A DNA stretch of 37,306 nucleotides from JADFUS01 sp964600025 (GCA_964600025.1 CAZRHJ010000016.1:1-37306); one strand, 5' to 3'. Positions 1-8,338 are shown, numbered from the stretch's first letter. Notes: generated by a model not told the origin, from the letters alone. Made by a program: numbers and translations.

Positions 1-93
1 ACTTTCGGCAGAAGCGTTGGTTGAACGATTGTCAAAGTAATTAACAATCGTATCGTAATTCTTTTGCATTGTGTTTATAACCGACTTGAAAAA
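1..93 (-). pseudogene. ISAon1-family transposase, C-terminal fragment (runs off window)
   Basis: Reading the minus strand in the frame of the ATG at 69-67, the translation contains FFKSVINTMQKNYD followed by TIVNYFDNRSTNASAES before the window edge. The NYFDNRSTNASAES block is, from memory, a hallmark near the C-terminus of the DDE transposases annotated as ISAon1 family in Bacteroidetes, and normally continues into FNAKIKAF. Recognisable similarity stops near position 93, and the stop codon of the neighbouring methyltransferase-nuclease gene is at 100-98 in another frame. The upstream catalytic part of the transposase is therefore absent, so I read this as a 5'-truncated remnant whose remaining end lies outside the window. 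It is too short for a firm family call. An IS scrap abutting a restriction-modification gene is consistent with horizontal arrival of the latter. Confidence 0.7.
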
Positions 94-97
94 TATA

Positions 98-2206
98 TTA
101 TTTAGCACAGATTTTATTCCAAGCTATTTTATGCTCATAATTAATCTCTGTATTAACTTTCAATAATTTTAAATAATTATTAATAAACACATCTGTGTTA
201 TTTATTAATCTTAGATAATATTTTAAAGTTTCGAATACTCCATTAACTATAACTTGACAACCATGGTTCTTTTTTATATTTTCTATCTGATCGTTAATGC
301 TTACATATTTTTCACTACTTACATGGACTGTACTAAGTATATAATACCTTTGCGTAGTAGTACTACTAAATTTATTGAAAGCATCATTAATCATTATTTC
401 ATCAACTTCTATATCAAATTTCACCTCAACTACCTCATATAAACTTCCATCATTATTTCTAACGACAATATCTCCCGTAGCACCACTACTTCTATCAGAG
501 CTTGTGTGGGAAGCTAAATCATCAAGTTTCTTATTGTTATATCTAGCTAATTCTTGGGTTATACATTCATAAATACTATACAATGCTATTACTGGCAAAA
601 TAGAAGCTCCACGACTTTGATATTTATAATAAAAATGCTGTTGCAACTTATTAATAATATCAGATATACTAAATTTTGACTCTGATTTAATTGGATTCAA
701 TAGAACAACATTCTTTTTTGATTTTTCTATAATACTCAATTTCATCAGTGTTAAAAGATAATCTTTAGGGTTCGTTTCATTAATTTCAATATCATTCAAT
801 ATATTTAGGAATGATGTTTTTACAATTTTATTATTTATTTTACCTGGAAAATCCAAATCATAAGGAATATTTTGTTCTAAACTTCTTGTTAACCAACCAC
901 TCTCTTTCATAGCACCACTAAATCTTTTAGATTTTAAGAATGGAGTAACATATTTTGTATCAAAGCTCCTACCTGAATAACCTCCTTCCATATTAGCTTG
1001 GTGATATCGTACATCCTGACTTGGAAATAAAATTTTATAAAACAAACTGGTGAATAATACTGTATATACTCCTTTTAAATTTTCTTCTGCGTTACAAATA
1101 TTTTCAACCCAAGCTAACCTATCTTCAGATAGATTTAAACCGTTTAAATCTTGCATTTTTATAGCTTCTGCATAGTATTCTTCTAATACTTGACTAGGAT
1201 TTTTTTCGCTTCCCATTTTTTTATTTATTATTTGATTTATTACTTCTTTAGCAACGGATTCAACCATATTTACACAAATGCTATTTCCTATTCTTTCATA
1301 TAATTTTGAGGTAATTCCTATTTTTTTGAAGTTTTCAGGAAATCCCATAAATCTAAAACACTCATTAATTGTTAACTTTCTAACTTTATTATTAATATAT
1401 ATCCAATATCTGCCACTTTGTTCTTGTGAAGCTATTGTAGGGTGAGTACCTAAACTTGAATATATTCTATTAGGTTGTTTATGCACCCTCGACAAATGTT
1501 CTGTACCTGGTCTAACCCCGACCTCTCTAATTTTTTTATTTCTATATCCGATAAAAATAAGTCCTGATTTTAATTGTTTTTTATAATTACCAATAATTGT
1601 ATATGTCCCTTCTTCTAAATACTCAAAATCACCTTTAGTATCTAAGAATGGCATCATTGAATCTATTGTTTTAGTTTTAATCTCATTAAAATCAAATCTA
1701 ACACCATTTAAACTACCGACTATAATTATTCTCTCTCTATTTTGTGGCACACCAAAATCCTTAGCATTTAAGACTTTATAGTTAACAGAATATCCTAATT
1801 TAGCTAATGAGTCAAGCATCAATGTTAATGTTCTTCCATGATCATGCTTTTCTAGATTTGAAACATTTTCCAAAATAAATGCTTTAGGTTTTTTAGATTC
1901 TAATATTCGGCATATATCAAAAAATAACGTTCCCCTTGTTTCATCATAAAACCCTTTTTGTTTGCCACAAATAGAAAATGCTTGACACGGGAATCCTGCA
2001 CATAAAATATCAAAATCTGGTATTTTAGAAATATCCATAGATGTTATATCATTAAAAGGATTCTCTCCAAAATTTTCTTTATACATTTCACACGCATGAA
2101 GATTAATTTCACTGCTAAAAACACAAGTTGCTCCATTTTTTTCTAATCCCAATCTAAATCCTCCTATTCCTGAAAATAAGTCTATAAATTTTATTTTATT
2201 AATCAT
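98..2206 (-). CDS. C5-cytosine DNA methyltransferase fused to a PD-(D/E)XK nuclease-like domain
   Basis: The 702-residue protein has two halves. Residues 1-330 are a complete Dcm-type C5 methyltransferase: motif I DLFSGIGGFRLGL (9-21), catalytic GFPCQAFS with C74, ENV at 113-115, QNRER at 155-159, a target-recognition stretch of about 170-275, then motif IX and motif X (YERIGNS near 303). Residues 331-702 are not methyltransferase. They contain D579 followed by E594-V-K596, the D...ExK spacing of PD-(D/E)XK restriction nucleases, and blocks such as VRYHQANMEGGYSGR that remind me of SacI-family endonucleases (weak recollection). The second half begins at a Met (331) immediately after a 7-A run, as if two genes had been joined. 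Predicted role: type II-like restriction-modification in one chain; target site not readable. The gene looks more A+T-rich than its neighbours, and a TATCTTTG -7-like box lies at 2291-2298. Confidence 0.82.
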   Translation of the reverse strand: MINKIKFIDLFSGIGGFRLGLEKNGATCVFSSEINLHACEMYKENFGENPFNDITSMDISKIPDFDILCAGFPCQAFSICGKQKGFYDETRGTLFFDICRILESKKPKAFILENVSNLEKHDHGRTLTLMLDSLAKLGYSVNYKVLNAKDFGVPQNRERIIIVGSLNGVRFDFNEIKTKTIDSMMPFLDTKGDFEYLEEGTYTIIGNYKKQLKSGLIFIGYRNKKIREVGVRPGTEHLSRVHKQPNRIYSSLGTHPTIASQEQSGRYWIYINNKVRKLTINECFRFMGFPENFKKIGITSKLYERIGNSICVNMVESVAKEVINQIINKKMGSEKNPSQVLEEYYAEAIKMQDLNGLNLSEDRLAWVENICNAEENLKGVYTVLFTSLFYKILFPSQDVRYHQANMEGGYSGRSFDTKYVTPFLKSKRFSGAMKESGWLTRSLEQNIPYDLDFPGKINNKIVKTSFLNILNDIEINETNPKDYLLTLMKLSIIEKSKKNVVLLNPIKSESKFSISDIINKLQQHFYYKYQSRGASILPVIALYSIYECITQELARYNNKKLDDLASHTSSDRSSGATGDIVVRNNDGSLYEVVEVKFDIEVDEIMINDAFNKFSSTTTQRYYILSTVHVSSEKYVSINDQIENIKKNHGCQVIVNGVFETLKYYLRLINNTDVFINNYLKLLKVNTEINYEHKIAWNKICAK

Positions 2207-2406
2207 AAAAATTAATTAATTTTTAATAATATCACATACTACCAAATAAAAATAATACATCATCACTTTAGTAGAAGACAAATCAATATACAAAGATACA
2301 ATAATAAGTCATTTTACGGTATTTATTAGTAAAATATTACTCTAATAAATTTATCTTAGTATTAAACAATATTCATCAAAACACCTACAACCTACCCTAT
2401 TAACAC

Positions 2407-2437
2407 AAAAAGGAAGTTCATATCGAACTTCCTTTTT
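2407..2437. terminator. Hairpin terminator downstream of rubrerythrin
   Basis: Perfect 13-bp inverted repeat (2407-2419 with 2425-2437, loop ATATC). The stem ends in A/T runs, so it could terminate from either side; the minus-strand rubrerythrin gene ends 62 bp away. The rest of 2207-2498 is A+T-rich and I see no gene in it. Confidence 0.75.
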
Positions 2438-2498
2438 AGTATTTTCGTTGCAACAGCTTAGAAATAAATTTTCAAAGCATACACTACTCTACCATATA

Positions 2499-3050
2499 CT
2501 ATTTTTTAAAGAAACGGTTGTAAAGACCTTCAAATACTTGTCCGTGACGAGCTTCATCTTTACACATTTCGTGAACTGTATCGTGGATTGCGTCTAAGTT
2601 TTGTTGTTTAGCAAGAGTTGCAATACGTTTTTTATCTTTACAAGCACCGCTTTCAGCTTCCATACGCATTTTAAGGTTTTTCTCAGTGTTCCAAACACAT
2701 TCGCCCAAAAGTTCAGCAAATTTAGCTGCGTGTTCTGCCTCTTCGATAGCAATACGTTTGTATGCTTCGCCGATTTCTGGATAACCCTCTCTATCAGCTT
2801 GACGGCTCATAGCAAGATACATACCTACTTCTGTACACTCACCATTAAAGTGTGCTTTCAAACCCTCTAAAATTTCTGCTGGTGCATCTTTTGCTACACC
2901 AATTCTATGTTCGTCAGCCCATTCCAAGCCACCATCTTGTTTCATTTCTTCAAATTTCTCACGAGGAGCTTTACACAATGGACAAATTTCTGGAGCCTCG
3001 TCGCCTTCGTGAATATAACCACATACAGTACAAATGAATTTCTTTTTCAT
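2499..3050 (-). CDS. Reverse rubrerythrin (rubredoxin domain first)
   Basis: The 183-residue protein starts with a rubredoxin-like [Fe(SCys)4] domain (CTVCGY at 8-13, CPLCKAP near 23-29) followed by a ferritin-like diiron four-helix bundle with the carboxylate/His segments NGECTEVGMYLA, AIEEAEHAAKF and CKDEARHGQVF. In classical rubrerythrin the rubredoxin domain is C-terminal; the N-terminal order here defines reverse rubrerythrin, known in clostridia as an NAD(P)H-linked peroxide (and O2) reductase. Cytoplasmic peroxide scavenging in an anaerobe is the expected role. It has its own candidate -7 box and a strong terminator, so it is probably monocistronic. It lies 142 bp downstream of a redox operon that could supply or share electrons (inference). 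Confidence 0.93.
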   Translation of the reverse strand: MKKKFICTVCGYIHEGDEAPEICPLCKAPREKFEEMKQDGGLEWADEHRIGVAKDAPAEILEGLKAHFNGECTEVGMYLAMSRQADREGYPEIGEAYKRIAIEEAEHAAKFAELLGECVWNTEKNLKMRMEAESGACKDKKRIATLAKQQNLDAIHDTVHEMCKDEARHGQVFEGLYNRFFKK

Positions 3051-3099
3051 AATCTTTCGTTTTTTTGTTAATAAATTTGTTTATCTTTCTTTCCTAATA

Positions 3100-3107
3100 C
3101 AAATGTA
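3100..3107 (-). promoter_or_regulatory. Candidate -7 box (TACATTTG) of rubrerythrin
   Basis: Minus-strand TACATTTG matches the Bacteroidetes TAnnTTTG element and lies about 50 nt before the ATG. I see no clean TTTG at the -33 position, only GTTTC near 3124-3128. Confidence 0.5.
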
Positions 3108-3192
3108 CAAATAAAAAAAATAGGAAACACTATTTTTATGATTAGTATTTCCTATATAGAGATAATATTTTTTTATATCACTTTCTCACAAC

Positions 3193-4992
3193 TTAACTTT
3201 GCAACTGCTCTGCAACACATTCAGCAATATCTTTAACGTGCAGTTTAGAAGTGTTTTTGAAAGCAACTTTACAAAGTGGGCAACTTGTTACTAATTCCTC
3301 TGCACCAGTAGCCTCAAATGCTTTTGACGCAGACGAAGAAATAGTTTGCTTTTGAACGTAGTTGATATGATTGTTTGCAAGTGAGAAACCACAACACAAA
3401 GAATGTTCGGCAGTTTCTTTTGGCTCACAGATAGAACCCATAGCATTCAATATATTACGTGGTTGGGCATATATTCCCGAACCTCTACCCAACTCACAAG
3501 GGTCGTGATAAGTATATTTTTTGGCAGTATTATCAAGTTTTATCCTACCCTCTTTCATCAATCTTTCAATATATTGAGTATGGTGCAAAACCTCTATTCC
3601 CTCCAATTTATAATCCTCTTTAAATACTTTAAGACAAATCGGACAACTTGTTACCAAAATATTTATACCATTCTTTTCAAACATTGATTTATTAAAATCA
3701 ATCATCTTTTGTGCCGCATCTTTCTCACCCGAAAGTTTCATAGGACGACCACAACACACTCCGCCGTTTTCGTCAGCACACCAAACATCTTCACCACAAG
3801 CAGCAAAAATAGTTTTCATACTTTTTATAATTGCAGGAGTTAATAAGGACATACAACCTGCAAAATACCCTACTTTTGCCTTTGTTTCGTTCGACTGGTA
3901 AGCGTAAGAATCCAAATACAAATATCTATTTTCAGCACTTGTATTAAATTTTTGGATACGGCTATTCAAACGCAAAGTATTTATATCAATATCCACTGGA
4001 CATTTAGTAGAACAACGACCACACATCAAACAGTTGTTCATTACGTAGTTCGTAAGGTTGCCAGCACGTCTATCACGTATAAAATAAACACTCTGTACAT
4101 CTGTTATATTCAAATCTCTTTGCAACTGACAAGGGTCGATACAAATACCGCAACGAGAACAAGATTGCATTTGGAAATTATCTATTGAACCTTGTTTTTC
4201 TGTTGGCCTAATTCCAAAGGTTTTAAGAATAATATGAGGCACTTCGGTAAAGATATGCATATATCTCGAAAATGGCAAGGCAATAAAAAACACTGCCAAC
4301 ACACTCGAATAAACCCACCAACAAGGCAGTTGCATAGCGTTCAAAGGCAATAACTCTGCCATAAGTCCACCAAGCGAGTTAGTCATAAAACCGCCTGAAT
4401 TATAGATACCACTTGTAACACTCTCAGCAATTAAACGAGCAGGAAAAATCCACCACAAAGCCGACAAAGCCACTTTATCTCCCCAAGTATGTTTGGTAGT
4501 TTTTTTCATACCAAGCACTTTTGATTTAAAGCGTTTATAAACAGCCAAACCAACACCACTAAGCACAATCAACAACAACAAATCCATAAGCGAAGCAAAC
4601 ACTGCCTCGATACCAAAATGTGGGTGAGGAAAATAATATTTAGCAAAAATATGCACAAACAAAGGTGTTGCTTGTCCTCCTGCCAATATTGTTGTGTCCA
4701 ACCAACCAACAACAATCAACAAAAACCAACCAAAAGCCAAAGAGGCGTGCATATAACCCAACAATGGGTTAGTCTTGAAAATAGAAACGTGCAACAAAGA
4801 CTCCTTAAAGATAGTCCAAATTGCTTTTGGAGTTGCAGTAGAAAACAATGCTTTCCAAAAACGAGTTTTATCACTTGCATCTAATTGTACAAACCATTTC
4901 ACATAGCGGTAAATGATAATCGAAAACAGAGTTATCACCCCAACTGAGAAAGGAATTACAAATGGACGAAAATATTCAATATAATTATTCAT
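3193..4992 (-). CDS. Membrane Fe-S oxidoreductase: NarI/HdrE-like domain fused to HdrD-like domain
   Basis: A 599-residue fusion. Residues 1-250 hold about five hydrophobic helices of the NarI/HdrE/DsrM type, with candidate haem-ligand histidines in GYMHAS (H82) and RYMHIF (H246). Then come two [4Fe-4S] motifs, C278/C281/C284/C288 (CSRCGICIDPC) and C321/C324/C327/C331 (CLMCGRCSTKCP). Two complete CCG cysteine-rich domains follow: C380, CC413-414, C450/C453, and C499, CC533-534, C571/C574, the ligand pattern of HdrD/HdrB catalytic clusters. The protein resembles QmoC, or HdrE plus HdrD in one chain. Known relatives pass electrons between the quinone pool and a soluble disulfide-reductase-like module. 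It is the last gene of the operon, starting 3 nt after the preceding stop. Substrate unknown. Confidence 0.85.
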   Translation of the reverse strand: MNNYIEYFRPFVIPFSVGVITLFSIIIYRYVKWFVQLDASDKTRFWKALFSTATPKAIWTIFKESLLHVSIFKTNPLLGYMHASLAFGWFLLIVVGWLDTTILAGGQATPLFVHIFAKYYFPHPHFGIEAVFASLMDLLLLIVLSGVGLAVYKRFKSKVLGMKKTTKHTWGDKVALSALWWIFPARLIAESVTSGIYNSGGFMTNSLGGLMAELLPLNAMQLPCWWVYSSVLAVFFIALPFSRYMHIFTEVPHIILKTFGIRPTEKQGSIDNFQMQSCSRCGICIDPCQLQRDLNITDVQSVYFIRDRRAGNLTNYVMNNCLMCGRCSTKCPVDIDINTLRLNSRIQKFNTSAENRYLYLDSYAYQSNETKAKVGYFAGCMSLLTPAIIKSMKTIFAACGEDVWCADENGGVCCGRPMKLSGEKDAAQKMIDFNKSMFEKNGINILVTSCPICLKVFKEDYKLEGIEVLHHTQYIERLMKEGRIKLDNTAKKYTYHDPCELGRGSGIYAQPRNILNAMGSICEPKETAEHSLCCGFSLANNHINYVQKQTISSSASKAFEATGAEELVTSCPLCKVAFKNTSKLHVKDIAECVAEQLQS

Positions 4993-4995
4993 ATT

Positions 4996-5322
4996 TTATT
5001 CTGCAAAGTATTTTTTAATAGCAATTACCACTTTACGAGTATTTATACCTCGTGGGCAAATCAAAGTACATTTTCCACAAAGCATACACTTTTCTGCCTC
5101 TTGCAAGGCGTTTGTATAATCTCCACGACGTATTAGAGTGTGAAGTTTGCGAAAATTAAAATCTGTGATAGCACCAGCCGTACAACTTCCTGCACAACCT
5201 CCACAACCGATACACGCTCTAAGTCTTTCGTCCTCCGAGAAAATCGCAACACTTTTGCGATAATCTGCTTTGTCCAAATCCAAATGGCGTGTTTGGAGTG
5301 TAGAATATCCCCAATTTATCAT
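4996..5322 (-). CDS. Small 2x[4Fe-4S] protein, HdrC-like / detached HdrA ferredoxin domain
   Basis: I start this at the ATG at 5322, just 4 nt after the preceding stop, giving 108 residues; a longer reading would overlap the upstream gene. It carries two Cys motifs, C37/C40/C43/C47 (CIGCGGCAGSC) and C79/C82/C85/C89 (CMLCGKCTLICPRG), spaced as in HdrC and in ferredoxin modules that wire HdrA or QmoA to partners. No other domain is present. By position it should bridge the FAD subunit upstream and the membrane subunit downstream. It may represent the ferredoxin domain that is part of HdrA in methanogens, here encoded separately, or a second HdrC; the sequence alone does not decide. Confidence 0.85.
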   Translation of the reverse strand: MINWGYSTLQTRHLDLDKADYRKSVAIFSEDERLRACIGCGGCAGSCTAGAITDFNFRKLHTLIRRGDYTNALQEAEKCMLCGKCTLICPRGINTRKVVIAIKKYFAE

Positions 5323-5326
5323 AGTA

Positions 5327-6340
5327 CTATTTTTTTGAATTAATGTATTTATAAGCAGACATAACAGCCTGAGAAGCATCATTAACGCTCTCCATAATGT
5401 TTTTTGGAGCTGAGGCACAACCTGCATAATAAACTCCTGCACAATTAGATACAGTTGCTAAATCTACTGAATTTATTGGACGCAAGAAACCACTTTTATA
5501 TACATCAAGTTTTGCTTTTTCGATTAACTCGTGATTGTGCGAACACATACCCACCATAAGTACCATTATATCAACACCCAAACGTATTGGTTTGCCAATC
5601 AAAGTATCTTCGGCTTTCAACACAACTTGCTTGTCCATATTCTCACTTGTTTCCGAAACTCTACCACGAATAAAGTGAATTTGGTATTCTTGTTGTGCAG
5701 TACGATACATTTCCTCATATCCAGCACCAAACATACGTATATCCATATAGAAACAATATGCCTTGCACTGTGGCAGAAGTTGTCTAACACTAATTGCCTG
5801 ACGCACTGCCGTAACACAACACACCTTAGAACAATGATTTTGCATAACTTTCTCGTCACGAGAACCAACACAATGCAAGAATGCTATTTTTTCGGGACTA
5901 CGACCGTCGGCAGTTTTTAAATTGCCACTTTTTAGCATTTGCTCAAACTCATAACTTGTCATCACATTATCAAAAATACCATAACCATATTCTTGTTTAA
6001 GTGCTGCATTAAATAGTTTGTAGCCAGTAGCTATAATGATTGTTTTACCCTCGTAAGTATTACCTTTCGAAGTCTTTACTTTATGATTTTGGGTATCAAT
6101 ATCTAAAATTTCTTCTTCCAAGAAAACTTTTGCAGAAGTTTCTGACAAATCATCTGTAAAACGTTTAATAAGCTCCTGAGCAGGTATATCTTCTGGAAAC
6201 AATTTGTATAATCCTTTCACGTGACCACCAAGCGAATTATTTTTTTCGATTATGGCAGTTTTAAGACCTAATTGGTCTGCACAGATTGCGGCTTTCATAG
6301 CTGCAACACCTCCTCCAAGAATTAAAATATCGTATATCAT
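5327..6340 (-). CDS. HdrA/QmoA-like FAD subunit (short form)
   Basis: The 337-residue flavoprotein begins with a dinucleotide-binding motif, ILILGGGVAAMKAA (6-19), with the acidic end of strand two at IIEKN. It contains the HdrA-type cysteine block HCVGSRDE (C157), then C170 and C174-C175 (HCSKVCC), and a C-terminal FAD contact region around GVYYAGCASAP. Methanogen HdrA is about 650 residues with extra ferredoxin domains; this version is only the FAD core, closer to QmoA in size, and the next gene supplies two [4Fe-4S] clusters. Role: flavin hub passing electrons between HdrB/HdrC-like subunits and the membrane subunit. Electron bifurcation cannot be inferred, because the extra domains used for it elsewhere are absent. 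Confidence 0.88.
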   Translation of the reverse strand: MIYDILILGGGVAAMKAAICADQLGLKTAIIEKNNSLGGHVKGLYKLFPEDIPAQELIKRFTDDLSETSAKVFLEEEILDIDTQNHKVKTSKGNTYEGKTIIIATGYKLFNAALKQEYGYGIFDNVMTSYEFEQMLKSGNLKTADGRSPEKIAFLHCVGSRDEKVMQNHCSKVCCVTAVRQAISVRQLLPQCKAYCFYMDIRMFGAGYEEMYRTAQQEYQIHFIRGRVSETSENMDKQVVLKAEDTLIGKPIRLGVDIMVLMVGMCSHNHELIEKAKLDVYKSGFLRPINSVDLATVSNCAGVYYAGCASAPKNIMESVNDASQAVMSAYKYINSKK

Positions 6341-6357
6341 ACTTTATGTTAAGTTAG

Positions 6358-7428
6358 TTAAAAGCCTAAATTTATTTTTGCTAAATCTGGTTTGCCAAGA
6401 TACTTGCCATTTTTGCCAAGATACTTAGCCTCTGGGTCGTATTCAATTCCAATTTTGTCTAATAGTGGTTCTGCATCAATTTGGTGCATTTGAAGTCCCA
6501 AATCCCAAGGGTCGTAACCCAAAACCAAACCTGCCATTTCTTCGTAAGTAAGCACAGGAATACCTTTGCCATCTTGACCATAAGTAACTCCTTCCATTTC
6601 ATTTAGTGCATACTGCCATCTATCCATAAACAGAGTACAACCTGGGCAATTTGCCACAATGAAGTCTGGTTTGTATGGTTGCATAGATTCCATTTTACGC
6701 TTAGTATTTGATATTGAATATCCTCTATTAGCCTCGACCAAGTATTGTCTAAATCCAAAACCACAGCAGTGTCGTTTTTCGGGATAAGTAACAATATTTC
6801 CGCCCCAAGCATCAATCATACCACCAAGTACATAAGGATACTCCGAACCGCCAACACCCTTTGTAGGAAATATTTTGGCATAGTGACACCCAACGTGATC
6901 CACTACTTTCAAAGGTTCGCCAGTATGGCGATTTATAAGTTTGTATTTAGCTTGTTTTGCAATTTGCTCTCTGTGGTGAAACATAATATCCGAAGTATGA
7001 GCCACATTACGAGGAACAGTAAACTCACGTTTAGTCGCTTTGTAAAGATGCTCACGAGTTTTCTCCAAAGTTTCTGGAACGTGTTTCCAAGTCTCCAACA
7101 CTTCGTTATACATACCATAAGATGTAACACAAGACGGAACAAAATTCTCATATCCTGCCTCGTTCATCAACGAAAACTGACGAGCAATAACAGCCATAGA
7201 TGTTTCCAAAGGCACAACATCTGTATGATAACCAATACCCGAACAAGACGTATGGCGTGGGTCATCAAAAATATCTCGTCCCAAGTCGTTTTGAAGAATA
7301 TTTATAAATGCTCTTTCACTCCCCGGGTAAAAAGTTTGACGAATACAACTACGTGCAAAATAATATTTATCATCGGCAATTTCTTTCTGAAATTCAGCCC
7401 ATTTATTATAGTTTTTTTGATTATTCAT
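6358..7428 (-). CDS. HdrB-like CCG-domain subunit
   Basis: I choose the ATG at 7428, which overlaps the end of the upstream gene by 8 nt, giving 356 residues; reading further upstream only adds sequence out of frame inside that gene. The C-terminal half has a full CCG motif: C181, CC221-222, C261/C264 (HCCGFGF, NCPGCT). That pattern binds the non-cubane [4Fe-4S] cluster where disulfide cleavage occurs in HdrB. The N-terminal half keeps only single cysteines at the equivalent places (C28, C62 in TSCSG, C100 in PSCVTS), so its second cluster is probably lost or altered. It is expected to be the soluble catalytic subunit of the operon's complex. The heterodisulfide-type substrate is not known; Bacteroidetes do not use CoM-S-S-CoB. 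Confidence 0.87.
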   Translation of the reverse strand: MNNQKNYNKWAEFQKEIADDKYYFARSCIRQTFYPGSERAFINILQNDLGRDIFDDPRHTSCSGIGYHTDVVPLETSMAVIARQFSLMNEAGYENFVPSCVTSYGMYNEVLETWKHVPETLEKTREHLYKATKREFTVPRNVAHTSDIMFHHREQIAKQAKYKLINRHTGEPLKVVDHVGCHYAKIFPTKGVGGSEYPYVLGGMIDAWGGNIVTYPEKRHCCGFGFRQYLVEANRGYSISNTKRKMESMQPYKPDFIVANCPGCTLFMDRWQYALNEMEGVTYGQDGKGIPVLTYEEMAGLVLGYDPWDLGLQMHQIDAEPLLDKIGIEYDPEAKYLGKNGKYLGKPDLAKINLGF

Positions 7429-8119
7429 AGTGATTGTTTGAATTGTAAGTAAACACGTGGCGGAAATAATTATCGTCTGCCCCGTTAAAACCATTTTTTT
7501 GGGCATACTCGTCAGAATATTTTTCAATATCCTCAAACAGAGCATTTCCACCCGACACCTCAAAAATAGCCTCTAACTCGTGCATAGTCTCATCGTCCAT
7601 TTTACGGATAGCACCACCACCAATTTCGCCATAATCATTATCAAATTTTTTGAAAACGTCTTTGGCATTATTTCGCACCCACTGCCAAGTTATCCCTTGT
7701 TCTGGGTGAGAATCAGGATTTACCATATCGGGAGTAACGCAGTAGCCAATTTTAATCATACCTTCGCCCACTGTGCGTTTAAGTGCAAGTTGTTGTCTTC
7801 CCTTTTCGCTTTCAACAAAGAAACCAAGTTTTTGTGATAAAGTTCTAAGAGCCTGAACAACTCCCCCGGGAACATTTCCTCGTGGACAACGAGGTTTGCA
7901 AGACATACATTCTCCACAATACCAAATAGTATCTCCCTTCAAAAGTTTTTCGATAACATCGTCATCTTTACTTTGAACCTGCATAACTATCTGTCGTGGG
8001 TCATAGTTATAGAACTCTGCTGCTGGACAAACACCAGTACAGATTCCACAACCCATACAAGATTTCATTCCCTCCTCAAAGCGAATATCTTGCATCAATA
8101 AATCATAGTATTTACTCAT
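7421..8119 (-). CDS. HdrC-like 2x[4Fe-4S] electron-transfer subunit
   Basis: First gene of the redox operon, 232 residues. Two Cys motifs are visible, C21/C24/C27/C31 (CMGCGICTGVCP) and C68/C71/C74/C78 (CGECMSCKPRCPRG), arranged as in HdrC. The C-terminal 120 residues are longer than methanogen HdrC and have no motif I can name. HdrC relays electrons between the HdrA flavin and the HdrB catalytic clusters. The stop codon overlaps the next start by 8 nt, implying translational coupling. A candidate -7 box, TATATTTG, lies 42 nt upstream at 8168-8161. Confidence 0.88.
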   Translation of the reverse strand: MSKYYDLLMQDIRFEEGMKSCMGCGICTGVCPAAEFYNYDPRQIVMQVQSKDDDVIEKLLKGDTIWYCGECMSCKPRCPRGNVPGGVVQALRTLSQKLGFFVESEKGRQQLALKRTVGEGMIKIGYCVTPDMVNPDSHPEQGITWQWVRNNAKDVFKKFDNDYGEIGGGAIRKMDDETMHELEAIFEVSGGNALFEDIEKYSDEYAQKNGFNGADDNYFRHVFTYNSNNHYE

Positions 8120-8160
8120 ATTTTGTTATCTTTTGCCTTATAGAGTCGCAAAACTCCACA

Positions 8161-8168
8161 CAAATATA
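8161..8168 (-). promoter_or_regulatory. Candidate -7 box (TATATTTG) of the Hdr-like operon
   Basis: Minus-strand TATATTTG matches the Bacteroidetes TAnnTTTG consensus and sits 42 nt before the ATG of the first operon gene. The -33 element is not clear. Confidence 0.5.
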
Positions 8169-8277
8169 CTTAATATTGTCTGAGAAATATTATTATCACA
8201 CATAATTAAGTACAAGTACTTACTAAAATAATGTTTGTGCGTAGAATTTTAAGGAATTGTGTAATCTATTGATATTT

Positions 8278-8338
8278 AGACAAATCACAACGAAAGAGAA
8301 ACAATAGAGATTGGCAAGTTTCAGAGTTAGCGAACAGT
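8278..8338 (+). repeat. Possible degenerate copy of the dispersed hairpin repeat
   Basis: The segment 8306-8338 (ending GTTTCAGAGTTAGCGAACAGT) resembles the right end of the repeat units at 10.7-11.3 kb (GTTTCAGCCTTAGCGAACAGT), and CAAATCACAACGAAAG at 8281 resembles their AAATCACACAAG segment. The middle is missing. The rest of 8120-8345 holds the Hdr operon promoter and nothing else I recognise. Confidence 0.4.

Noticed and set aside
6745..7452. Plus-strand open frame of 235 codons
   Set aside because: It is antisense to the HdrB-like gene, with no recognisable motif; the minus-strand reading has the full CCG cysteine pattern.
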